A stretch of 64,000 bases of DNA. It comes from an uncultured Bacillota bacterium. GTDB lineage: Bacteria > Bacillota_I > Bacilli_A > RFN20 > CAG-288. Numbering within the stretch: position 1 is the first letter of the stretch; each line of letters begins with the position of its first letter. Both the position numbers and the translations under genes were made by a program. Shown here one piece after another: positions 7,310-16,397 of the stretch. Location of the stretch: assembly GCA_949284445.1 (NCBI GenBank), contig CASDVP010000008.1:1-64000 (forward strand), written 5' to 3'. The notes below the pieces were generated by a model, which did not search any database, was not told the origin of the DNA, and was given only the letters and a program-made list of their open reading frames with translations.

Positions 7310-8887
7310 ATGAATGCTTTTCTTATTTCTCTCTTAAAGTATTTTAAAATCACATTAAAAGACCTCGAAACACGTGTGAATACGAGGTCTTTTGTTGATT
7401 TAAAACGCCCGTATGATTTATCCGATTTCCAAAACTTCATCTCTAAATTGATTGATGTTAAAAATTCTGGCGATAAATTGGTCATTTACGGAGACTATGA
7501 TGTAGACGGAATTTCTGCCACTGCTATTCTAAAATCTACATTTGATCAAATCGGCTTAAAATCGGGTTTTTATATTCCTAATCGCTATATCGACGGATAT
7601 GGTTTGACAAAAACCAGGATTGATGATTTTAAATCGAAAGAATATAAATACATTTTGACTGTCGACAATGGTATTTCTGCTATTGATAGTATCCAATATG
7701 CTAATTCTTTAGGAATCGAGGTTATTGTGGTAGATCACCATGAACCTAGCGAAAAAATCAAGGATGTTTCGAAGTTTGTTTTTCATCAATCTCTCTCTAA
7801 ATTTACAACTTATAATTGTTCAGCTGCATCTTTATCTTATTTTATTGCCGCATATTTATTAAATAAAGATATCGAATATTTTGCAACATTGGCTGGATTA
7901 GCGGTTTTTTCTGATGTGATGCCGATGATTGAAAACAACTTGATTTTTGCCAAACTGGCCTTGAAATTTCTTTCCCAATACCACTTTTCTAATTTATCTT
8001 ATCTATTGAATAATAAATACTCTTTAAACTATGACGATCTGACATTCTATTTAATTCCTGCACTTAATGCTACTGGTAGGATCTCTAATGACGTCTTATC
8101 GACTAATAATGTTTGTCGTTTTTTACTATCATTTTCACCAGATAAAGTCACTTCTTTAGGCGATCGAATCTTAGCTTTTAATGAGAAAAGAAAGAATATT
8201 GTTAGTCAATTGAAGAAAGAAGATAATAAATGCTTCTCTACTTCTCATGCTCAAGCTTTTATAATTGATGGTTCCTTGTCGGGAATTTCTGGCCTATTAG
8301 CTAATCGATATATGCGCGATGCGAAAATGCCAACTCTCGTCTTAATGCCTAATGAAAAGAATCAAGAAACCTATGTTGGCTCGATCCGTTCCTTTAAGCC
8401 ATATTCTCTTACAAAGTTTATTTCTCAAAACAGGAACTCTTTTATTGATATCGGCGGTCATGAATTAGCTAGCGGATTTACAATATATAAAAATAAATCG
8501 TTTCAAATCATCACTTCATTTTTGAGTGATATGGAAAAATATTATCTTTTAAATCCTGATTATGATGAAGAATATATCGATATCACTTTAAATGATTTAA
8601 ACACTGAAAATTTCCAGATTTATAGTAAATTTATGCCCTTTGGCAATTGCTTTGAAAAGCCGAAATTTAAAATTGAAGTATCTAAAGATGATCTGATTAT
8701 TTCAAAGAATAAAAAGGCTGTTTTTGCCTACTCATCTGATAAAACAGGCAAATTAGTATATTTCGGTGATCCTAGTTTTCTCGATTCCGTTCCTGGTGAT
8801 AGCGTTTCTTTTATAGGCACTTTGGAGGAAGAATATTTTAATAAAAATATTACAATTTGTTTGAAATGTCACGAATATATTAGTTAG
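7310..8887 (+). CDS. recJ: Single-stranded-DNA-specific exonuclease RecJ
   Basis: A DHH-superfamily 5'-3' exonuclease of 525 residues. Motif I YGDYDVDG, the DNG segment (TVDNGIS), motif III VDHHEP and the DHHA1-type GGHELASGF motif are all present; the C-terminal OB-like part follows. It acts in recombinational repair and mismatch repair. Start choice is open: ATG 7310 or TTG 7304, the latter overlapping the secDF stop; no Shine-Dalgarno is visible. A perfect 11-bp inverted repeat with a T tail lies inside the first codons (7357-7393). The secDF-recJ neighbourhood is ancestral in Bacilli; its usual partner apt-rel is ~30 kb away. Confidence 0.92.
   Translation: MNAFLISLLKYFKITLKDLETRVNTRSFVDLKRPYDLSDFQNFISKLIDVKNSGDKLVIYGDYDVDGISATAILKSTFDQIGLKSGFYIPNRYIDGYGLTKTRIDDFKSKEYKYILTVDNGISAIDSIQYANSLGIEVIVVDHHEPSEKIKDVSKFVFHQSLSKFTTYNCSAASLSYFIAAYLLNKDIEYFATLAGLAVFSDVMPMIENNLIFAKLALKFLSQYHFSNLSYLLNNKYSLNYDDLTFYLIPALNATGRISNDVLSTNNVCRFLLSFSPDKVTSLGDRILAFNEKRKNIVSQLKKEDNKCFSTSHAQAFIIDGSLSGISGLLANRYMRDAKMPTLVLMPNEKNQETYVGSIRSFKPYSLTKFISQNRNSFIDIGGHELASGFTIYKNKSFQIITSFLSDMEKYYLLNPDYDEEYIDITLNDLNTENFQIYSKFMPFGNCFEKPKFKIEVSKDDLIISKNKKAVFAYSSDKTGKLVYFGDPSFLDSVPGDSVSFIGTLEEEYFNKNITICLKCHEYIS
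7357..7393 (+). terminator. Terminator-like hairpin inside the 5' end of recJ
   Basis: AAAAGACCTCG (7357-7367) and CGAGGTCTTTT (7383-7393) are a perfect 11-bp inverted repeat with a 15-nt loop, which itself contains the palindrome ACACGTGT. The stem ends in TTTT, so it resembles an intrinsic terminator or attenuator, yet it lies within coding sequence (residues ~16-28 of RecJ). Confidence 0.55.
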
Positions 8888-8968
8888 AAATATTCATTAT
8901 TTTTTGTTGAGTGTTTTTTGAAATGAATTTTACCGTGTCCTAAATATAATCACAATGGAGGCAAAATT

Positions 8969-9304
8969 ATGCTAGAAGTTTATAAACCAGAAATAGCTCG
9001 TGAAATCTTATTATCACACATTCATAACCGCTTTTTTCCAGAAAAGGATTTAGAGAGGTTAGCTAAAGTCGTTCTTCAATCGACTAATGTCACTCCTTTT
9101 GTTTACGGATTTATTATTCCTTCTGCGCTTGTTTCTAAAGGAAATAAAGGCTATTTTTTCGCTATTTCGAGCAAAATTCCAACTAAGAACCGACTCATGG
9201 TTTCTTATAATTCCTTTGATTCTCTTGAGGCCTGTTGTTTCCAATGCGCTCATATGATCCAATACTTTCCTCTTTTTGGATTTAGCAAGAGATATCTGTA
9301 CTGA
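8969..9304 (+). CDS. Small protein of unknown function
   Basis: A 111-residue protein I do not recognise. It has a clear GGAGG (8957-8961) seven bases before the ATG, supporting that it is translated. Two cysteine-containing stretches (EACCFQCAH) and several aromatic residues stand out; no signal peptide or strong membrane segment is evident, though residues ~42-60 are hydrophobic. It lies just after recJ, where apt-rel would stand in the ancestral order, so it marks a rearrangement point. The product could be lineage-specific. Confidence 0.5.
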   Translation: MLEVYKPEIAREILLSHIHNRFFPEKDLERLAKVVLQSTNVTPFVYGFIIPSALVSKGNKGYFFAISSKIPTKNRLMVSYNSFDSLEACCFQCAHMIQYFPLFGFSKRYLY

Positions 9305-9619
9305 ATCTTGCCCATATTTTTAGTAGACACTGCTTTACTCTGCAAAAATCGTTTCCTGTCTCATGGAAGATACAGATTAGATTTTGTAATTATAGGAGAC
9401 AACACATTTTTTGTGTGGCATTTCGGAATAAATTTATCTTATAAAATACTCAGTTTGAGTATAACTTTAACCTGAAAAATAAGCTTATAGTTAGATATTT
9501 AAATAAACGTTATCAGTTTCAATTTTATACCCTTTTATATGATTATTTTTACTGCAAAAAACCTTTATATTTATTGTCAATTAATATAAAATAAAAAGGT
9601 CGGAGGAAGATGAATACCA
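9305..9619 (+). other. Non-coding stretch with several hairpins
   Basis: 315 bp without a convincing gene. Visible structure: TGTCTC (9357-9362) pairs with GAGACA (9396-9401) enclosing a second stem TACAGA/TTTGTA (9371-9388); ACACA-TTTTT-TGTGT (9402-9416); and a perfect ATACTCA-GTT-TGAGTAT hairpin (9446-9462). The rest is AT-rich, up to GGAGG at 9602-9606. It does not match tmRNA, SRP RNA or 6S RNA as far as I can tell. It could be a small RNA, a leader of the division operon, or decayed sequence. Confidence 0.4.
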
Positions 9620-10534
9620 ATGTCAAATGGCGATGGCGTTGATTATGAAATTAATTATTTAAATATCGATAAAACTTTATATGAAAAGAAAAAGAAGTTA
9701 ACTCAGCACCATTTTGCATTTGGCTTGATTTTTTCTTTATATATTTTATGTTTGATTTTTTACTTTGCTTTACCGACATTTAAAGTTAAAAACATGTCCA
9801 TAGATGGCTTGATATACTTGAGTAAAGAAAATTATTTGAGATTATCAGAAGTGAACGAAGATACTTCTTTTTTATTTTTTGACGCTAATAGCGCCTATCA
9901 AAAAGCTGTTTCCAAAGCTCCTTTTTTAATTTTAGATGGCAAAGCCTATAGTAATCCCCTTGTTTCTAAAACTGAGATACTAGAAAATAGACCACTTTTT
10001 GAATATGCAGATCAGAAATATTTTATTTCTATGACACTTGCAGAAGTGAAGAATGAATTAGCTATGCTGAACGATTCTCTTTTTGATGACTACGGAAACG
10101 TGTTAGAAGAATTACCTGTTCCAAAATTACATTTTAATGGTGATTTTTCATCATATTTGTCTGATTTTAAGCAAACTATGATTTTTATTGATCCTGATAA
10201 TTTAGGTCAAATTATTCATCTTCAGTTTTCACTTAATGAAAATTCATCTGAAAAAATATCATCTAAAGTTTTTGCTATCCTAAAATCTCCTGAAATAGCT
10301 GAAAATATTGGTCTTTATTTTAACATCGATGTCATGCGATATATCTTTGACAATAAATACTACGGACAAATCATTTCAAAGATTAGTGAATATATAAATA
10401 CTTCCGGTTCCGATGAAAAATTAGAAAATAAAATATTCGAAGATACCGATGAAAGTATCTCATGTTATCAATTCGATTTGCAAATGATCGATGATTCTAT
10501 TTCGATTGATTGGTATGGAGGATCTTATGAATAA
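9620..10534 (+). CDS. divIB: DivIB/FtsQ-like division protein
   Basis: A 304-residue single-pass membrane protein. A charged N-terminal tail (residues 1-31), one membrane segment (~32-52) and a POTRA-type domain right after it (FKVKNMSIDGLIYLSKENYL..., with TSFLFFDANSAYQKAVSKAPF) follow the DivIB/FtsQ plan; the rest is an outer beta-domain. Position directly before ftsA-ftsZ agrees. DivIB normally works with FtsL and DivIC in the divisome. The only strong Shine-Dalgarno (9602-9606) is 13 nt from this ATG, while a closer ATG at 9610 opens a 10-codon reading frame in another frame. Sequence similarity to characterised DivIB is low, so the name rests on layout and context. Confidence 0.65.
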   Translation: MSNGDGVDYEINYLNIDKTLYEKKKKLTQHHFAFGLIFSLYILCLIFYFALPTFKVKNMSIDGLIYLSKENYLRLSEVNEDTSFLFFDANSAYQKAVSKAPFLILDGKAYSNPLVSKTEILENRPLFEYADQKYFISMTLAEVKNELAMLNDSLFDDYGNVLEELPVPKLHFNGDFSSYLSDFKQTMIFIDPDNLGQIIHLQFSLNENSSEKISSKVFAILKSPEIAENIGLYFNIDVMRYIFDNKYYGQIISKISEYINTSGSDEKLENKIFEDTDESISCYQFDLQMIDDSISIDWYGGSYE

Positions 10535-11705
10535 AAATGTTACTGCAATAGACTTCTCTTCTTCTGGGATTCGTGTGGTCACCGGTTATTGCTTTAGAAA
10601 TAAAGTTTATGTGAGACAGGCTTTAGAGGGATTACCTTTAAAGGTTGATGAACATGGGCAGATTGACATTGATGATGCTTCTAATTCTTTGATGATTTTA
10701 TTGAATAATCTAAAAAAAACCATCAATGATGATATCGGTCTTATCGTTCCTATTTTTCCTGCTGATTCGCTATCAATTTCTAATAACTCAGGCACAAGTT
10801 ATACCTCTGGTGAGGTGATTTCCCAAGCGGACTATACGAATTGTTTAGGAATCATTTTGAAGCAAACGAATGAGGCAAATAAAAAAGTCGTTTTCAGTTT
10901 ACCGTATTTTTTTAGCACTGATAACCAAAATAAAAATCCGACTGTGTTTCCTCTCGGGCTTAGAGCGACTGAATTAACTATCTATGCAGATACTTTTAGT
11001 ATCAATACTTTATCGTATAAAAGATATGTTAAAATTTTGGAAAATTGTGGTTTGAAAGATTATTATTTTGAGATGGTTTCTCCACTTGCCGCTATATCCT
11101 TCATCAATAGAACTAGCGATGTTACGTCTAAAAAATTTGACAGTTATTTAGCTGTAGATTTTGAAAATGATTTAACTTATGTTTCTTATGTCAAAAATCA
11201 TCGATTGGTCGCGATTAAGACTTTAAATGTTGGTATTGCTCAAGTGCTAAAAACTGTTTCTGATACTCTGGGTATCGATTTAGCCCAGGTAAATGATTTA
11301 AAAAATTTATTCGGGTTAAAAAAGGATTATGAAATCGATAATCCATTGCTTGATGTTGATTTAACCAAATTTACTGAAGCCTTTTCCTCAGAGATGAGAA
11401 AATTAATCATACAGATCAATGATGCTATTTCCGGATTTCTAATCGATGGTAATTTGCCTTTGATAATATATGGCTATGGTTCTGATATCTTGGAAATAGG
11501 AGAGATTTTGACTGAGATCATCGGGCTTGATACGCTGATGTTTCAACCACAAGTTATCGGTGCTCGAAATAGAGTGTTCACCGATTGTTTAGGAGCTATT
11601 TTATTATCTAATGAGACATATCTTGAAAATCAAGAAACTGCTCTGCGACATAGAAAAGATCGAATCATTCAAACGGATAACTTTGGAAGATATAGTGAGG
11701 AGTAA
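10527..11705 (+). CDS. ftsA: FtsA-like actin-fold division protein (divergent)
   Basis: A 392-residue protein of the FtsA/actin type: phosphate-1-like TAIDFSSSGIRVV at the start, a second subdomain typical of FtsA (residues ~85-165), phosphate-2-like LAVDFENDLTYVSYV, then LNVGIAQVLKTVSDTLGIDLAQVNDLKNLFG, equivalent to the FtsA helix after the GG motif, and an adenosine-loop equivalent IIYGYGSD. Gly-rich nucleotide-contact residues are partly replaced. FtsA tethers FtsZ filaments to the membrane; here the C-terminal tail is short and polar (…NFGRYSEE) rather than an amphipathic helix. GGAGG precedes ATG 10527, which overlaps divIB by eight bases. Immediately before ftsZ. Confidence 0.75.
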   Translation: MNKNVTAIDFSSSGIRVVTGYCFRNKVYVRQALEGLPLKVDEHGQIDIDDASNSLMILLNNLKKTINDDIGLIVPIFPADSLSISNNSGTSYTSGEVISQADYTNCLGIILKQTNEANKKVVFSLPYFFSTDNQNKNPTVFPLGLRATELTIYADTFSINTLSYKRYVKILENCGLKDYYFEMVSPLAAISFINRTSDVTSKKFDSYLAVDFENDLTYVSYVKNHRLVAIKTLNVGIAQVLKTVSDTLGIDLAQVNDLKNLFGLKKDYEIDNPLLDVDLTKFTEAFSSEMRKLIIQINDAISGFLIDGNLPLIIYGYGSDILEIGEILTEIIGLDTLMFQPQVIGARNRVFTDCLGAILLSNETYLENQETALRHRKDRIIQTDNFGRYSEE

Positions 11706-11710
11706 TTATT

Positions 11711-12979
11711 ATGGAAGATACAAACATTAAACCTATTTTTGATGAAGAGGGGTTAAAAGCTAATGCCCGAATCAAAGTTATTGGTGTTGGCGGCGGTGGT
11801 TCCAACGCTGTTAATCAAATGATCAAAAACAAGCAAGAAGAGGTTGAATATTGGGTTTTTAACACTGATAGTCAAGCTCTTGCTAATTCGCCATGCGAAA
11901 ATAAATTGGTTCTCGGTAGAAATGTTACCAAAGGTTTGGGAGCTGGTGGAATACCTGAAATGGGTCGTAAAGCTGCTGAGGATTCTTACGAGGATATCAA
12001 ATTAGTTGTCAATGGCGCGGATATGATTTTTATTGCAGCTGGCGAAGGCGGCGGCACTGGCACTGGTGCTGCTCCAATCGTAGCTAAAGCCAGTAAAGAA
12101 GCTGGCTGCTTAGTCCTTGGAATAGTTACTAGACCGTTCACTTTTGAAGGAAAAAACAGACGTTCTAATGCGCTTGAAGGCATAAATGAATTGACGAAAA
12201 ACGTCGATGCTTTGATCGTAGTTTCAAATGATAAATTGACTTTTAATAATGGTTCCATGACTTTGGTAGACGCCTTTGGTGCTTCAGATATCATTTTAGC
12301 TAGCTCAGTATCTACTGTCACCGATTTGATTTTGAAGCACGGCATCATCAATTTGGACTTTGCTGATGTGAAGAGCACTTTGTCCGGTCGTGGTTTAGCT
12401 TTGATCGGTATCGGTTATGGAGAAGGTAAAGATAAGGCGATTCAAGCGGCAACCAATGCGATTAATTCTCCTCTTCTAGAAGCCTCTATAAAAGGCAGCA
12501 GATCAATGATTATCAACATCACTGTTGCTGATGATACCACTTTAGATGATGTCCAATATGCCATCAATTACATAACTGAGGCGGCTGGAAGTAATAATGA
12601 AGAAAATGATGTCAATATTATCTTCGGTGTTCAGATGGATGAAAAATTGCATGGCAAAATGAAAATCGCGATCATCGCTACTGATTTCGTGAATAAAATC
12701 GATTTATCTAAAACTGGTGGCTTACCTCTTAAACCTCACCCTATCAGTAAGCCAGTACCTACCGAAAATGTAGAGGATATTTCTCAGCAACCTGCTACTA
12801 GCAGAGTCGAAAAAGAAATTAAGGAAAAGGAAGAATCGTCAGTTTTGCCTGATTATTTAAAGAATCTCTTCGCGAAAAAAGGCTCTTCTGATACTTCTAC
12901 AACTTCTGATAAAAATATGACGACTGATGATAAGCGTGAAACCACTCAAACTATTCCCGTACCGAAAGGTGATAATTAA
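11711..12979 (+). CDS. ftsZ: Cell-division GTPase FtsZ
   Basis: A 422-residue tubulin homologue. IKVIGVGGGGSNAVN at the N-terminus, the tubulin signature in the form GEGGGTGTG near residue 111, RPFTFEG, and the T7 loop NLDFADVKS near 215 are all present. FtsZ polymerises into the Z-ring. The C-terminal linker (residues ~325-422) is Lys/Glu/Thr-rich; LPDYLKNLFAKK may be the FtsA-binding peptide, but it is internal and the protein continues with a Ser/Thr-rich tail. Five bases separate it from ftsA, indicating co-transcription with divIB-ftsA. Confidence 0.97.
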   Translation: MEDTNIKPIFDEEGLKANARIKVIGVGGGGSNAVNQMIKNKQEEVEYWVFNTDSQALANSPCENKLVLGRNVTKGLGAGGIPEMGRKAAEDSYEDIKLVVNGADMIFIAAGEGGGTGTGAAPIVAKASKEAGCLVLGIVTRPFTFEGKNRRSNALEGINELTKNVDALIVVSNDKLTFNNGSMTLVDAFGASDIILASSVSTVTDLILKHGIINLDFADVKSTLSGRGLALIGIGYGEGKDKAIQAATNAINSPLLEASIKGSRSMIINITVADDTTLDDVQYAINYITEAAGSNNEENDVNIIFGVQMDEKLHGKMKIAIIATDFVNKIDLSKTGGLPLKPHPISKPVPTENVEDISQQPATSRVEKEIKEKEESSVLPDYLKNLFAKKGSSDTSTTSDKNMTTDDKRETTQTIPVPKGDN

Positions 12980-12983
12980 TATT

Positions 12984-14030
12984 ATGGACATAAAAGAAAT
13001 ACAATTAGCTATTGATAATGAATTAAAAGTCTGTCGTGAAGATATACTGAATGTTGCTGATCAATCCTCGCTCAATGATTTTAAAGGACTTCATCTCGGC
13101 AAAAAGAGTCTTTGTTCTTCTTTGTTTAGTAAGATGCGGGATGTGCCTTCTGAATCTAAACAACTGGTCGGCAAGATGGTTGTAGATTTACGCCAGAAGA
13201 TAACTGATATTTTTAACGCTAAAGAGAATGAGTTAAAACAAGTCGCTTTAGAAAAGCAATTACAGAAGGACAAAGTTGATATCTCTTTACCTGGTTACTC
13301 GCATAAATTAGGCAGCAAACATCCTTTTTATGCGGTTGTTGATGATATCACAGATTTCTTTATAGGCCTAGGATACGAAGTTGCTGATGGACCAGAAGTA
13401 GAAACTGACTATAATAATTTCGAAATGATGAATATCCCCAAAGACCATCCTAGTCGTGATATGCAGGATTCTTTCTCTATAACCGATGAATTGGTTTTGC
13501 GCTCTCATACTTCAGCCGTGCAAGCTCGTGTCATGGCTAAATGTAAGGGCGTCGGTCCTATTAAAATCATCTGCCCTGGAAAAGTTTATAGACGAGATAA
13601 CGATGCGACACATTCTCATCAATTCGGTCAAATAGAAGGTCTAGTCATTTCTGAAAGTGCAACTTTTGCTAATCTTTTGGAAACTCTTACTCTCCTTTTG
13701 AAACACCTGTTTGGTGAAAAACGAAAAGTGCGTTTTAGACCATCTTATTTTCCATTTACTGAACCTTCTATCGAAGCGGATATCTCCTGTTTTGAATGTG
13801 GTGGAAAAGGCTGTAAATTCTGCAAAAATACTGGATACATCGAAATTTTAGGTGCTGGTATGGTTCATCCTAATGTTTTGAGGTTGAACGGATTTGATGA
13901 TACCAAATACCAAGGTTTTGCCTTTGGAATCGGAATCGATCGGGTTGCGATGCTCAAATATAACATCGATGATATCAAGCGTTTCTATACTAATGATGTG
14001 CGCTTTATCAGTGAATTTTTTAAGGAGTAA
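12984..14030 (+). CDS. pheS: Phenylalanyl-tRNA synthetase alpha subunit
   Basis: A 348-residue class II synthetase subunit: N-terminal tRNA-binding coiled coil (residues 1-~90), motif 1 region VADGPEVETDYNNFEMMNIPKDHPSRDMQDSF in part, motif 2 KVYRRDNDATHSHQFGQIEG, and motif 3 FGIGIDRVAM. A Cys cluster (SCFECGGKGCKFC) near residue 270 is the usual PheS loop. It forms an alpha2-beta2 tetramer with PheT. ATG 12984 is chosen because the family starts here; the longer in-frame start would overlap ftsZ. It lies four bases after the ftsZ stop. Confidence 0.96.
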   Translation: MDIKEIQLAIDNELKVCREDILNVADQSSLNDFKGLHLGKKSLCSSLFSKMRDVPSESKQLVGKMVVDLRQKITDIFNAKENELKQVALEKQLQKDKVDISLPGYSHKLGSKHPFYAVVDDITDFFIGLGYEVADGPEVETDYNNFEMMNIPKDHPSRDMQDSFSITDELVLRSHTSAVQARVMAKCKGVGPIKIICPGKVYRRDNDATHSHQFGQIEGLVISESATFANLLETLTLLLKHLFGEKRKVRFRPSYFPFTEPSIEADISCFECGGKGCKFCKNTGYIEILGAGMVHPNVLRLNGFDDTKYQGFAFGIGIDRVAMLKYNIDDIKRFYTNDVRFISEFFKE

Positions 14031-14033
14031 GCT

Positions 14034-16397
14034 ATGTTATTTTCATATTCTTTATTATCTAGATTAGTCGACTTAAGTTCATTTAAATTACAAGAAGTGA
14101 TTGATCGTTTGACTTTTTCAGGATTTGAAGTTGAAGATCATCATCCTTTAGCTTCTGCTAGCAAATTGGTCATCGGTCAAATTTTATCCTGTGAACCGGT
14201 TGAAGGCTCTGATCATCTCCATGCCTTAAAAGTAGATTGTGGAAATGAGGGTGTCCTTGATATCGTCTGTGGTGCTAAAAATGCTCGCACTGGTCTCAAA
14301 GTGATCGTTGCTTTACCTGGCTGCGTTCTGAATTCTTTAGGAATAACTATCAAAAAAGGTCATATTTGTGGTAAAGAATCTAATGGCATGTGCTGTTCTT
14401 TAGTCGAACTAGGTCTTGATAAATCCTTGCTTTCTGAGAAAGAAGTCAGCGGCATACATGAATTAGAGGCTGATGCTCCAGTCGGTTGCACAGAGGTCTT
14501 AGATTACCTTCATCTCAATGATGAAGTCTTAGATGTCAATGTTTTACCTAATAGACCTGATTGTTTGTCCTATATAGGTCTAGCAAGAGAACTATCGGCG
14601 CTATTAGGTGCTCATTTTAATGAATATTCAAGAGTTGATTTACAGCAATTTCCTTCAAAGTTTATATTAAAATCTCATACTGATAAGTGCCCAAGATTAG
14701 ATTTTCTAGGGATTGAAAAGATTAAGACTAAGGCTGAGACGCCATCTGTTATTAAGGCCTACTTGATCGCTTCTGGTATTCGCTCAGTTTCGCCCATTGT
14801 TGATCTAGGCAATTTTTCGATGTTACTGACCGGTCAACCTCTCAATATGTATGATGCTAAGCGCAATCCTTCTTTGACTTATCAAGTCTATGATGATTAT
14901 GAAGGTCCATTCACGTTTTTTGATGGTAAAACCGTACAACTTCAAGCAAAAGATTTGGTCGTATTTGATGACAAAAAAGCGATTTGTTTAGCTGGCATCA
15001 TGGCTGGTCAAAACGAGAGCATCAGTGATGATACTGTTTCAATCGCTATTGAAGCGGCTAGTTTTTATCATGCTAATATCAGACATACCGCTATCCGACT
15101 TGGCGTGTCTTCCTTTTCTCAACAGCTCTTCGGAAAATCTCGTAATCCCTACATGATCGATGAAGCTATCCAAATCACAATCGCCCTTTTACCAGTCTTC
15201 TTTGATGAATATAAGATATTTTCTTACACCAGTCTCAACACTTTAGCTCACACTGAAAAAGCTATCGAATTTTCATTAGACAAGATGAATCATCGTCTCG
15301 GGAGTTCTTATACTACTAAACAAGTAGACGAGGTCTTAAAGCGCTATCGTATCAAAAAAGAAGGTTCTTTGCTTTATCCTCCTATTGATCGCGTCGATTT
15401 GAAAGAGCAATGTGATATTGAAGAAGAAGTATTTCGTTTTTATGATGCTGAGATGATCAAGCCTTCTCTTGAACATTCTCCGATAACTCATGGTAAGTTG
15501 AGTGATGAGCAAAAATACAAGCGTCGAATCCGTGAATTTTTAGTGTCAGAAGGCTATGATGAAATATTATCATTCACTTTGATTGATGAAAAGATGGATC
15601 GTGATATTCGTATCTTTTCACATGCTCCCAGCTACCGCATCATCAATCCGATGACTAGAGATCATGAATATGTTAGAAGTGACCTCGTCTCATCTATGAA
15701 GTCCACGTTAGAATATAATATCGTTCACAAACAGACCGATTTAAAATTGTTTGAAATTTCTCACGTCGACTTAACATCCGGTCATGAATTATACCTGTCA
15801 TTAGGTCTATCAGGCAATTGCTATTCAACCGACTTGCTCAATCCTAGACCATATAACTTCTTTGATTTAAAAGGAATCATCACTGATTTGTTATCAATGC
15901 TCGGTATCAATGAGTCTCGCTATCAGATCGCATATAGCAAAAATCCTGCTTTCCATCCTTTGAATAGTGCGGATATCTATATCGGGAAAACACTAGTTGG
16001 TACTTTTGGTAGGCTTCATCCTACTATCAGCAAAACACCTTTATTCGTCGGGGAATTAAATTTAGGTTATCTCTTATCCTTGAAGGGCTCTAAGACCAAA
16101 TTTATTTCTTATTCACAATATCCAACTGTTCGCCGTGATCTGTCTTTTGCTCTAAGCTCTACTGTGACTTATCAAGATATATTAAATGTCATACGTAAAT
16201 CTGGTGTTGCTAATTTACAGGATGTTAAACTATTTGATCTATTCAACGATAAAGATAATGATATCACTTATATCGGTATCAGTATTTTCCTCGGCAAGAA
16301 TGGAACCTTGAAGGAAGAAGAAATCAATGTTGACATTAACAAAATCATCGACACATTGAAAGATAAGTTAGGTTTAAAGTTAAGAGGTGAAGAATGA
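14034..16397 (+). CDS. pheT: Phenylalanyl-tRNA synthetase beta subunit
   Basis: A 787-residue PheT in typical domain order: EMAP/OB tRNA-binding domain (~40-150, VIGQILSCEPVEGSDHLHALKVD), B3/B4 editing domain (~205-370), B5 (~400-470), synthetase-like core (~475-680) and C-terminal ferredoxin-like anticodon-binding domain (SQYPTVRRDLSFAL). It completes the PheS-PheT tetramer and edits Tyr-tRNA. AAGGAG precedes the ATG, three bases after pheS. Confidence 0.96.
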   Translation: MLFSYSLLSRLVDLSSFKLQEVIDRLTFSGFEVEDHHPLASASKLVIGQILSCEPVEGSDHLHALKVDCGNEGVLDIVCGAKNARTGLKVIVALPGCVLNSLGITIKKGHICGKESNGMCCSLVELGLDKSLLSEKEVSGIHELEADAPVGCTEVLDYLHLNDEVLDVNVLPNRPDCLSYIGLARELSALLGAHFNEYSRVDLQQFPSKFILKSHTDKCPRLDFLGIEKIKTKAETPSVIKAYLIASGIRSVSPIVDLGNFSMLLTGQPLNMYDAKRNPSLTYQVYDDYEGPFTFFDGKTVQLQAKDLVVFDDKKAICLAGIMAGQNESISDDTVSIAIEAASFYHANIRHTAIRLGVSSFSQQLFGKSRNPYMIDEAIQITIALLPVFFDEYKIFSYTSLNTLAHTEKAIEFSLDKMNHRLGSSYTTKQVDEVLKRYRIKKEGSLLYPPIDRVDLKEQCDIEEEVFRFYDAEMIKPSLEHSPITHGKLSDEQKYKRRIREFLVSEGYDEILSFTLIDEKMDRDIRIFSHAPSYRIINPMTRDHEYVRSDLVSSMKSTLEYNIVHKQTDLKLFEISHVDLTSGHELYLSLGLSGNCYSTDLLNPRPYNFFDLKGIITDLLSMLGINESRYQIAYSKNPAFHPLNSADIYIGKTLVGTFGRLHPTISKTPLFVGELNLGYLLSLKGSKTKFISYSQYPTVRRDLSFALSSTVTYQDILNVIRKSGVANLQDVKLFDLFNDKDNDITYIGISIFLGKNGTLKEEEINVDINKIIDTLKDKLGLKLRGEE

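Noticed and set aside
8919..8950. TTGAAA and TATAAT as a promoter for the small unknown gene
   Set aside because: The spacer is 20 bp, and the predicted start (~8957) would fall on the GGAGG of the gene.
11986..12378. Open frame of 130 codons on the minus strand inside ftsZ
   Set aside because: It is antisense to the conserved FtsZ GTPase domain, has no ribosome binding site and no family features.
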